Shown in pieces: positions 1 to 9,000 of a stretch of DNA of 11,118 nt. The stretch comes from Pseudoneurospora amorphoporcata (taxonomy: Eukaryota > Ascomycota > Sordariomycetes > Sordariales > Sordariaceae), in NCBI GenBank assembly GCA_033297205.1, contig MU859527.1, forward strand, positions 1 to 11,118. The letters run 5' to 3'. The stretch's first letter is position 1. Every line of letters begins with the position of its first letter. The notes below the pieces were generated by a model. It worked only from the letters and a program-made list of their open reading frames with translations, made no database searches and had not been told where the DNA came from. The translations under genes were made by a program, and so were the position numbers.

Positions 1-338
1 TCTTTATATACATGAATGCTGAGTGTCTAGAAGCTTCCAGAGCATAGAAGCTTGCTGTAAGTCAGTAGGGACACTCTGCCATAAAAGGAAAGAAATTAGA
101 TTTGTAAGTTTCCAATGCATTCTATAATGACTAATCAATCTAGAAGGAATGCAGGATAAGTTAGTGAAGCCAAGAATATAGTAGCGAAGCCAAGAACGGT
201 GGCGAGGCTGAGAACGCAATGGCCAAGCCTTGTTATTCTAACACATTCTGTGAAGACTAAGTTCCTCAGTGACTAGCCTACTATACTACAGGGTAGTACA
301 GGGCAGTTACAAGGCACAGTACTAGCCACACGTTAACA
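1..338 (-). repeat. LTR of a retrotransposon, copy A (cut by window edge)
   Basis: This stretch matches 764-1083 over its whole length, by eye roughly three quarters identical with several small indels. The last 47 bases (292-338 against 1037-1083) differ at one position only. Read on the minus strand it starts TGTTAACGTGTGG, a TG start as expected for an LTR, and about 330 bases in it has the TATA-like TATATAAAGA (positions 1-10), conserved in copy B. The remainder lies outside the window. The first flanking bases on the right are AAGCT; the matching target duplication cannot be seen. It is non-coding. The orientation is inferred from the TATA position, and the superfamily (copia or gypsy) cannot be decided. 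Confidence 0.7.
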
Positions 339-388
339 AAGCTAATTAGTAATGAGAAAGTCTATTTGCACAGTGATGAATGTCTATT

Positions 389-1083
389 TGAATGATGATC
401 TACTTTTCCTCTCACACATATTCCTAACCCTCGCGCGGCCACATATATCATATATATTTGTTTTCTGCAATGCCCTAACTAGCCTATAATAATAGTACTA
501 GTATAGGGATGCTACAGTGAACTATGCACTTGTAGCTGAGCGGAGCGGAAGCGGTGGTACGATAGCAGTGCTGAAGGAAGCAGCGTAATTGCAGCGTAGT
601 TGCAGATACAATAGGAGTGTTGTAAAAGAGGTCTTAGAGAGGACTCTACTCTCAAGATAGAAGATTACAGTGGACTCTGCACTGTGAGAAAAGACTATAT
701 TGTATTGCTTAAGTTATGCTTACTTGCTTGCTTAAGGAGTGACTAACTAACGAAGAGGAGAGGTCTTTATATACATAAATGCTGAGTGTCTGAAAGCTTC
801 CAGAGTGTAGAAGTGCTTGTACGAGTACTATACTATGAAAGGAAAGAGTTGAATCTATGAGCTTCTGTTGCATTCCATAATGACAAATCAATCTAGGGAG
901 AATGCTGAACAGGTTCGAGAATCCAGAATGCAGTAGTGAAACCTCTGTGTTCTAGTAGATTCTGTAGAGGCTGAGTTGACTGATTCCATAACGTAGAAAG
1001 AATAGTGTCCTCAGCAATCAGCCTTCTATACTATAAGGTAGTACAAGGCAGTTACAAGGCACAGTACTAGCCACACGTTAACA
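389..1083 (-). mobile_element. Probable complete solo LTR, copy B
   Basis: This 695-bp LTR belongs to the same family as 1-338. On the minus strand it begins TGTTAACGTG and ends CATCATTCA, the TG...CA ends of an LTR. The 5-mer CTATT lies directly outside both ends (384-388 and 1084-1088), as expected for a 5-bp target site duplication. No internal element sequence adjoins it, so it is best read as a solo LTR left by recombination between two LTRs. The left end is ambiguous: the 9-mer GTCTATTTG occurs at both 360-368 and 382-390, so a start at 367 with CTATT at 362-366 is equally compatible. Many CpA and TpG dinucleotides survive, so it is much less RIP-damaged than the DNA to its right. Confidence 0.68.
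764..773 (-). promoter_or_regulatory. TATA box inside LTR copy B
   Basis: On the minus strand this reads TATATAAAGA, about 310 bases from the TGTTAACG end. The same ten bases occur at 1-10 in copy A even though the neighbouring sequence has diverged. The position suits the U3/R boundary of an LTR promoter reading leftward. No transcript can be inferred from a solo LTR. Confidence 0.45.
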
Positions 1084-1088
1084 CTATT

Positions 1089-2870
1089 TTAAAAGTAAAA
1101 AAATAAGTAGAAGAAGGGAGAGTAAGTATACTAACTATAGAAATAGCTCTTACTAGTTTAAGTAGTATAAAAAGGCGAAGACTGAAATAAACAATATATA
1201 ATTCAATTCAGCTAAGGGCGTAGGTAGTTACAATAGCGACGACTGAGAAAAGAAGGAATATTCAAACTAAATAATGCCTTAGGAAGAAGGCTAATTTAAT
1301 AAAATTATAATAGAGGGAATATTAGATTAGGAATTTGAAAGGAGGAGTCTCTAACAATTAGGAGAGGCGAAAGTTATAACGGCGGAAATATTAGTCATTT
1401 ACTGCCAGAGTAGTGCAATAAGTCCTTATATTATTACTCCTCCTCGTATGCGTCTATAAGGATCAACTACGATACGTAACCGTAAGAGGGTAATAAATAT
1501 TATATTTCGTAAATATTACAGTTATTATACCTCTCCCCTAGCGAAGGGATAGAGATAGCTCTTACTAGTAGGAAAAGTAGAGTAATACGAAGTATTAAGT
1601 AATAGTTGTAATTTTAATTGTCAACCTGGTATAAATTTACAACGTAATAGGAGAGGTCGTCGGATAGGTACGGTCTAAATATATTCCTTCAATAAGTTTT
1701 AGTATATTTATAGCCTTTCAGGAGCGCAGCTCTATAAGGGTAGGTACTTGGTAGAGTACCGCCAATTTAGGTAGTGAGCAAGTAATTGTATAGAGTTTAT
1801 TTAAGAGCTTAAATAGAGGGATCATATCTTTTCTTAGTGTTATTAATTTTCTTTCCAATTTTTGTGCGTTAGGTTTAGAGTAATTAGGCTATTTTAGTTA
1901 TTTTTGTATATTTTAACTTCTTGCAATTGTTGTATAGTAGGCCTGCGTCCCCTTTCGAGAAGAGTAGAGAGGTAATGTTATAGGGCTAGCGCCTAAGAGT
2001 CTATAACCTGGCTAATACTAGGTTATAGATCACTTGCGAGAGCTCTAGTTCAGATACCCTAGCCTTAACACCACGGTATACAAAACTCTTTCTAGACTGC
2101 ACCTTCTATACAGTCTTCTCTCTTGCTCTCTCTGTCAAATATAGCATTTCAACTATCACACGACTACTCACTATGCCTTACTCTTGCAGACCTATTATAG
2201 TATTATACTATTTTTAATTTTACTTTAATTTCTCTCTTTATTATAAATTATTATTAAAGTTCGAAATAATACTAAACGTATTATATATAAATAATTTGCG
2301 AAATTGAAAGAGTTTATAAGGATTTACGATTAAATTATTTAGCGGTTTAGTGTATTAAAGTATTATTAAGCAGAAAATAGTATTAACTTCAATAATAGAA
2401 GTAGAACTATTATTAATCTCTAATATAATAAAGAAAGCTATTGCTATTATATGTTAATATAAGGAAATTGATATTCCTTTTAAGTAGAAAGTACCTGTAA
2501 TTAGTTATAATAATATACAAATAATCTATATTCTAATTATCGAAGTAATATAGTTAATAATAAACTTAAAGTATATTAATATTTATTATTATTAGTTACG
2601 ATAAAAAATTATAGAGGGGAGGATTAAAATTGGATATTTAATAATAAAGAAAATACTAGTGAATAAATTAACGAAGGTTCTAGGACAGTTAGATTATAAG
2701 AAGTCTCGAGTTTTAATAGGTATAGCGAATACGCCCGCCTGAAAGGAAATAAGGATAAAGAAAGTTCTTAATAAGGTTTTAGAGAATATTTAGAGTTTAA
2801 CTAGAGAGATTAATATACTAAAGAAAAAATAAAAAAAAATATAAATAGCTTTACTTTTACCCTATTTAAG
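1089..2870. mobile_element. RIP-degraded transposon relic
   Basis: This is a very AT-rich block with stop codons in every frame and no conserved protein that I can read. RIP turns CpA into TpA on both strands. In the sample 2221-2280 I count twelve TpA, no CpA and no TpG, and 2521-2580 also has no CpA and no TpG. Damage is uneven: 1380-1560 and 1930-2200 keep some CpA and TpG. A weakly element-like order is visible, with purine-rich GAGAAGAGTAGAGAGG just before the LTR-like island at 1976 and GTGAGGGGGTATATTAG near 2886-2902, which could be another polypurine tract and LTR start. This suggests one or more LTR retrotransposons, perhaps nested, but the class is inferred and not proven. Confidence 0.7.
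1976..2160 (+). repeat. LTR-like island inside the RIP block
   Basis: This 185-bp stretch begins TGTTATAGGGC and ends AACTATCACA, so it has TG...CA ends. A purine-rich run (about 1956-1972) precedes it, as a polypurine tract precedes a 3' LTR. It contains a perfect 10-bp inverted repeat: TCTATAACCT at 2000-2009 and AGGTTATAGA at 2020-2029, around a 10-base loop. A pyrimidine-rich part with a TATA-like GTATACAAAA (about 2077) lies in its second half. It keeps more CpA than its flanks. No second copy is visible in the window and no target duplication was found, so the call rests on end structure only. Confidence 0.3.
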
Positions 2871-4510
2871 AAAGGTCTGCAAGTGAGGGGGTATATTAGA
2901 TTAGAGGGTGGATATCTGAGTTTCTAGCTATACTTAATCTGGGTTAGCCGCCCAGCCCCTTAGATTACTGGATTCTAGGCACCATCTGGGATACTCCAGC
3001 ACCTCCCATACCTTCTGGGCGAGTCAGTTACACACACTCCAATCAATCAATTTTGCACGGTCACATCTGACAAAATCACATTCATGAAAATGGCACAGAC
3101 GGTTTCCTCGGCTCCTCGTCCCTTGCGCTAACCCAACGAGGTTTAGCTGCTTCCCCACTTTCTTGAACAGCTGCATGCGTCCAGGCGTTGCATTGCTCTT
3201 CCTTTCTTTCGTCGACTTTGGCAGCAACGGAAACATCAGACATTGCCAGGCCAACACGGCAATGTTTCTCGACAACGGAGAATGCAGCTTGGGTGTTTTT
3301 TTTTTTTTTTTTTTTTTTTTTTCAGTTTGTTCAGTTGGCGAGGCAAGCAACGACTCGAGTATGATCAAGGGAACGGGGGTCGTCAAGGCGGGTTGGTGGT
3401 TGGTTCTCGGACCAGCTGAAGCGCCTATTGACCATTTGACCATATTGATGAAGCCAGCCCTCCAAATAGATGAATCTTGGAAACGTCTTTCCACTCGGAC
3501 AAAAACTTGGGTGCCGCAACATCATATTTTCCAAGCAATTGCCTCGATAATATTAAAGCCAGAGTGCGGTGAATTCAAGGCCCGTGCCTCCAAGCGGGGA
3601 AAGGCACATGCAAGTGGAAGACCTCCATGTCTCGAGGTGGAGAGAGTGACGTCTCGAAGCTTCACAGATGCCACTCCACTCCAAACGTCGTGAAGGGAGA
3701 GCTCCATTTCCATTTCGCCGAGGCACTTGTCGGTCACTTCCTGAACCCCAAAGCAACAAGGACCGTCGATAGCGCCAAAACCATTTCCCTTGGCTGGGGA
3801 TTTGGGCTCCTTCCCCCACCCCCACATTTGCACCTACCGTGTTTACAGGGAAGGACCGGCGCCACTTCTTGTGTGTCGGGGGCCATCTGGGGGTTGACCC
3901 CTCGCTCGGCAGGCTGGCAGGCTTCTGTTCCCCCCTCGGTCGTCTTCCCCATTTTCCCATGCGGAGATTGCGACCTTGGTTCCGCTAGGTTGGGGATGTC
4001 ACTGGTGTTAGCGACCGTATGATTTTCCACCATGCAAGTGGCTGCAAAAAGACACTGCCGTGAGAAGAGTTCGATTCTAACACTATCAGCCTCTACCGAC
4101 AAGTCAGGGCGGGGGCTGAGGTACCCGTCGGAGAAACGATGCGGGGGATTTATTGGAGGCACAGGCAAGCAAGCTCTGAGCTTTCGTCAGTCGAGGTTGG
4201 CATCATGTAATCACCTCATGCTGTTTTCAGCCGTCCGCCCGTTGGATCTTTCAAGTTGCCATGTTTTCCACTTTCTCGGTTGGGACCTCCTCCTAATCGG
4301 GAAGTTTTCTACGCTCTCTGTCCCTCAGTACAGCAGATGGGGAATGATGCTGTGTGCTCGTCAACAGTGTTTCATCTTTTTGTCAAACCGTGCATCCTTT
4401 CTCGTCTCATTCCCGGCCACCCATCCGACGAGATTTTGAAGCTTGGAGATACGGCCTCATATTTGTCTTTGTTCGCTGCAAACTCGGTCGCAGTGCTGCA
4501 GACACCCATG
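2871..4510. other. Intergenic region without a recognised gene
   Basis: Composition shifts from AT-rich relic to ordinary fungal DNA between about 2870 and 2960. The reading frames here are under 180 codons on either strand, overlap one another, carry no recognisable domain, and several depend on non-ATG starts or run through the T homopolymer. I therefore call no gene. The segment probably forms the distal upstream region of the zinc-finger gene. It holds G-rich GCGGGG-type words (for example 4108-4114 and 4140-4147) and several CTCCAA/TTGGAG hexamers, listed under findings. Confidence 0.5.
3288..3513 (-). repeat. 27-base T run, possibly the tail of a small retroposed element
   Basis: Positions 3296-3322 are 27 consecutive T, so A27 on the minus strand. 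The 8-mer CTTGGGTG directly left of the run (3288-3295) recurs at 3506-3513. Read on the minus strand this gives repeat, about 183 bases, A27, repeat: the layout of a short retroposed sequence with a target duplication. The minus-strand body starts TTTTTGTCCGAGTGG, which resembles the front of a serine or leucine tRNA (A box), but no clear B box follows. An 8-bp match can arise by chance, and a long T run can also grow by slippage, so this is a suggestion only. Confidence 0.3.
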
Positions 4511-4925
4511 TGGTCGTCTGGCAACACAGCACCTGGCGATCCTCTTCTCCATTTCCTGCACTCTCAAGGCCGGGTACCTCAAACCTGTACCTTTACAACC
4601 TCTTGTGCATCAAACGGACTGCCCAACATCGACGTTACTTCAGGGGCAACCAACGAGAAGAAAGTGTTCCGGTTTGTCCAGAGCCCAGTCTCCGTTCCTG
4701 TTCCGACAATCTCGACTTTACACCCATCACTGCGGCGTGGTGATTGACCCATTGATATCGTTAAAGAATACCGACTCGACCAGCGGCTAGATCTACCATA
4801 CATACTCCAAGCAAGGAGGGTGGGACAACGTCGGCTTATACATATTTCAAGCATTACGTCGCTCTGCCGCGGTTACAAAAGCAAACCAAGTCGGGCAACA
4901 CAATAACGGTCATCATTCTTCAGTA

Positions 4926-4962
4926 TCCCCCATTCCCCTCTTTCTCCTCATTTCTCCTTCCC
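4926..4962 (+). promoter_or_regulatory. Pyrimidine-rich core promoter tract
   Basis: Thirty-seven bases contain only C and T apart from two A residues (4932 and 4950). CT-rich tracts just upstream of transcription starts are common in filamentous ascomycete genes. It lies within the ATG-free stretch that begins at 4511, about 1.1 kb before the start codon at 6077, so transcription probably starts a little to its right. No good TATA box is evident; TTATACATATTT at about 4837-4848 is the nearest candidate. Confidence 0.4.
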
Positions 4963-6076
4963 AGCACTGGCATCCTGCGCCCTCTGTCCATCCGCGCTAA
5001 AGGTGCTCGAGATTTTCTTGCAACCAAGACATCGTCCGAATATCAAACAAGTAATATTATTATTGTACGTACTATCCGGCATTCCTCAAACCCCCCCACC
5101 CTCTTTGTCGTCCATCATCGAGACGGATGATTGGCACTTACTCCGCTTTTGGGTGACGGGATGAAGCGTGGAGAGGACTGAAGTCAGCTTCCATCCCTCG
5201 GGTCGTCCCTCTGTTCCTCCACATCGCTCCATCATCCCGCCCATCTTTCCCCATTCTTCTCCGTCCGCTCGAGTGTAGTTTCTCCTCATCTCGACGACGA
5301 CTCCTCACGCACGCGACAGCCAGCCACTGCCGTCGTATTACCTTTACGAATTGACACAGCATACAACTGGACCTTACCCATCATCACCCCCACTCCGCGG
5401 ACACGGGCTCACTGACCTCCTCTCATGCTTTAGGTTGTGTCATTGGCGGCCATCCAACAGGTCTCCCGCCTGATTCTCCCCGCCCTCGTCTTGCTCGACC
5501 TCTTTTCGGCCCCGGTGCTTCTACAACGTGCCATAGCCGTACGACATCTCGGCTCTTTCTCCATTGGCACCTCTTGACGCAAGCTGCAATTGGCCAGGCG
5601 AGCGTAAAGGGTTATTCGTAGGTTACAGAAAGTGGGTTCAGGAAAGACAACACAACCGAGACTGGCAATTCTCACAACGGCGTGGGGTAAACAGTCTCCA
5701 ACAAGGAGGACTGGTGATCGACAAGGTTGAGTACGGTGCTATCAGGGCAGTTCGTTGCCTGAGCTTCTACCTTGGTCCATCCGTCCACTGCCGGGCCGCA
5801 CCGGGAAAAGAAGAAAGGTCGTCTCTGGCATTATTGCCTTGTGCTACTCCGCAGTCTCATCCTGTCATCCATCCCGCGCAAACATACACTGCCCAATCCA
5901 CATCGACGGTGCCACTTCAACTTCCACCACCCGATTTTGACTACTCTAGCCTCCATTTCCCATTTGGACCTTTCCTTACCCCTCTCGAGACTCCAAAACG
6001 GCCTGCCTCCCTACCTTTCATAATCAAGTAGTACCCATTCGGACCCCAAGTACACAAGGCAAACAACCCTGGCATC
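4963..6076 (+). other. Probable long 5' leader of the zinc-finger gene
   Basis: No ATG occurs from 4511 to 5126 or from 5428 to 6076, on a strand where several per stretch would be expected. The only three ATGs between are at 5127 (9 codons then stop), 5161 (6 codons then stop) and 5425 (ATG CTT TAG). Absence of upstream ATGs over such length fits a scanned mRNA leader. Three ATTGG words (5442, 5563, 5589), the reverse of CCAAT, lie here and might instead be promoter elements if transcription starts further right. The upstream end is not fixed by the sequence. Confidence 0.45.
5065..5433 (+). other. Candidate 5' UTR intron
   Basis: The donor GTACGT is at 5065-5070. A branch-point-like ACTGAC (5411-5416) lies 17 bases before the acceptor TTTAG (5429-5433), all close to fungal consensus. 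Removing these 369 bases would delete all three upstream ATGs and leave a leader with no ATG from 4511 to the start codon. That coincidence is the main support. An alternative donor, GTAATA at 5051, is weaker. The acceptor overlaps the stop of the two-codon ORF at 5425, so unspliced RNA would carry upstream ORFs and probably be translated less well. Confidence 0.4.
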
Positions 6077-9000
6077 ATGATGTCCCAACAATCCGTTGCC
6101 GTTGAGGCCGTTGGTTCTCTCCCGGGAAATAATGCGCACGACGGCGGAGAGGCCCGCCCTCAGAAGCCAAAGAACTTACCGTGCAAGTTCTGTGCGAAGC
6201 GATTCAGGTGAGTGATGCTGAAAATCATCTCTGATCGTCCATCCGAAACTGATGTATCATCAAAAGGCGCGTCGAGCATGTTCAGAGACACGAAAGAACT
6301 CATACCAAAGAGAAGCCTTTCGAGTGCGAGTGGGAGGGATGTGGAAAGAGGTTCGGACGACGGTAAGTTGCTCGCTTCCATCTCAGCATCTCCGCATTTT
6401 CTGTGTGCGTAATTGACGGCACAAGCCCACCGAGCCAGTCACTCACTTCCCGCCTTTAATGGATCCCCAACTTCTTTAGCTTCCTTCCCCCAACGACTTG
6501 GAACCCCCTCTCCCTTGGGTCTAGCTTGGTTTGGCATGAAACAAAAGATAGGACAAAATTTGCGTTTATTCACTTTACACCATCATATAAGACTCTTCGG
6601 ATATCTACAAGTCCTCTCACCGCGTTGCCCTACCTACATCTGCTTACATGGACATCAGGGATCTTCTCGTCCGTCACGAGAAGCTTTGCCATCTCAACGA
6701 CGGAGCCAACGGCAACAACAACGCCGGCAGCAACAACAACAACAACAAGAACAACAACAATGCGAACCATAAAGATGGCAACAAAAGGCGCAAAACGTCT
6801 TCATCGAGTGTTGTGTCTCCCTCTCCACTGGAGAATTATACCGATATCCAAATGAAAACCACTCAGCCCCGGCCAGTAACGCATCCTCAGTTCCCAAACG
6901 GCGGTATACAGCCTTCTATGGCCTCGTCCATGCCATCTGACTCTAGGCTTCTATCGAGAGGTCCGGCATGTAATCTTGATCTTCTTTCCGACGCGGCGAC
7001 GCACCTTGCTTCCGGTGGTGAGGTCGATAACCTTCAGCACATGCAACCGACTATGATGCAGGGACTCTCGCAACCGCAACCTGACCTACCCCCAGCCAAG
7101 TCTTACCAGGATTCTATGTCTTTCGCAAACCATACTTCAAAGCAGGAACCTGGTGTCATGAATGGAGCATATTCTACGCAACCCCCGGGCTCCGAATTCG
7201 ACCCCTTTTTGATGGAGGACTATGCATCATCGCACGCCTTTCCTCCGTTCTTCGACGGGGAACAACCGTTTAGTTGGTCTCGCCCTGGACTCGAAAACGG
7301 ACTACGGGGTGGTCCCTCGAAGCCCAACTCGACGTTCCCTTCGAGGTTTCCGTCTGTACAGCCTGAGCTTCGAGATGGTCCAGACGGGAGTGCCGCGATG
7401 AAAGCAGCAAACTTGACGATTTTGGCAAAGGACCATTCCGTCATGAAAGCGAAGCTCGATGAATTTTCTTCGGTTCTCCCCAGCAACTTTGTGTTCCCTT
7501 CGCTCCATACTTTGCAGAGGTTCTTGGAAGGCTTTTTTACTGGGTTCCATGATCATCTACCCTTCATTCACCTCCCGACCTTTTCACCTGTGGAGGCTTC
7601 CCCTGAATTGTTGCTGGCCATCGCTTCCGTAGGTGCCCAGTACCGCTTTGAACGATCGAGAGGCCATGAGCTCTGGTATGCCGCCAAAGCTGTTGCCTTG
7701 GAACAGATCCGACGCCGAAATAGTTACGAAGTGCAAGGCCTTCTACCAATTATGGGGCAATATAGCCCCAATCCCTCCTCAAAGCCGTCACCGAGTTCTG
7801 GGTATCGACACTCATATCCTTCTGTTCATCGAGACCGCCCGGTCACTCAAGACATTCACCGGGAGCCTTAGTAAGTTAGGTGGTTCCGATGGCCGCGTTT
7901 CATAGATACTAATCTCTGTTAGTTCCCCGAATACACCCCAGTCACGCCTCGAGACCATCCAAGCAATCCTTCTCCTTTTTGCTATCGGTTTGTGGGGGGC
8001 CAAGGCCATCCTTCACGAGGCACTGTCGCTGCAGAGTCAACTTGCCCTCCTGGTCAGGGAAGAAGGCCTCCAAGGCGAGCCCAACCAAGCGCCCGACTGG
8101 GAGAGTTGGGTACGCACCGAATCAGCAACCCGAACGAAGCTGATAGCATACTGCTTCTTCAACCTCTGCAGTGTTGCGTACAATACAGTCCCCCTACTTC
8201 TCACATCCGAGATCCAGCTCTGTCTGCCCAACACCATCCGTTTGTGGAGAGCAGGAGATTCGATTCAGTGGCAAGAAGCGCGGCAAACCTGCCCCAACAC
8301 CGAAGTTCCTTTGCCAATTGCGTTTTCCCGCTTGTTCAACCGTGGAATCCAGGGCCCACCTCCACAGCTGACATCCCTGGGCAACTACGTTCTCATTCAT
8401 GCTATCCTCCAGCACATTTTTATGCTCAAGCAGGCAACTTTTGCAACTTCTCATGGAATGCAGAAAGCCCCAAGGGGACAGGATAATGAGGATATTTGTC
8501 AAGCCATTAGAGTGTGGTTTTACAGTGTTGAGCAGCAACGACACGTAGAAGGGGTTGATACATGGGATCCTGTCGACTCCAATTCTTTGGCCTTGCACCG
8601 GGTGGCGTTCATCAAGCTGAACACGGACCTAAATGCTAGCAGCTATCTCGAAACGCGTGATTACAACGCCGCTGGGAGGGCATATGCGGATGCACCTCTC
8701 CTTTTGCGTGGTATGCTGCTCAATCGCGCAGTGTATCAGGCCGTCCAGGCGCTTAGCCCATTGGTCAAGATGGGCGTCAACTACGTAGCGAGGACCAAGT
8801 CGGCAGAATGGGGTGTACAACATTCAAGTAATTATTTTCTGATATTTTATCTTCCGTCTCCCAAGCATCCAAGCAGCCGAAACTAACCCACACTTGTCGC
8901 AGTGAGCAACAATGAATGCGCCGTCCTAATTTCCAAATGGCTGCTGACCCTCGCATCTATGGGCCCAACCGACCCACCGATAACCTCCGATGAGAACCAG

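Noticed and set aside
2161..2870. A specific transposon protein (LINE gag, reverse transcriptase or mariner-type transposase) in the RIP block
   Set aside because: I tried reading the frames, but stops are too dense and no catalytic motif could be recognised. Naming a class would be guessing.
3163..4747. Overlapping open frames of 100-176 codons on both strands upstream of the gene
   Set aside because: They overlap in several frames, match no family I know, and one is built partly from the T run. Open frames of this size are common in C-rich fungal intergenic DNA.
5564..6031. A 155-codon open frame just upstream of the zinc-finger gene
   Set aside because: It begins at TTG and the whole stretch has no ATG. 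It fits an untranslated leader better, and no domain is visible.
6694..6897. Minus-strand Cys-rich frame
   Set aside because: The Cys run is the reverse reading of the CAA/AAC microsatellite within exon 3.
7633..7905. A 90-codon frame overlapping exon 3 in another frame, which might suggest a frameshift
   Set aside because: The main frame continues to a good GTAAGT donor and splices in frame to conserved sequence in exon 4, so no frameshift is needed.
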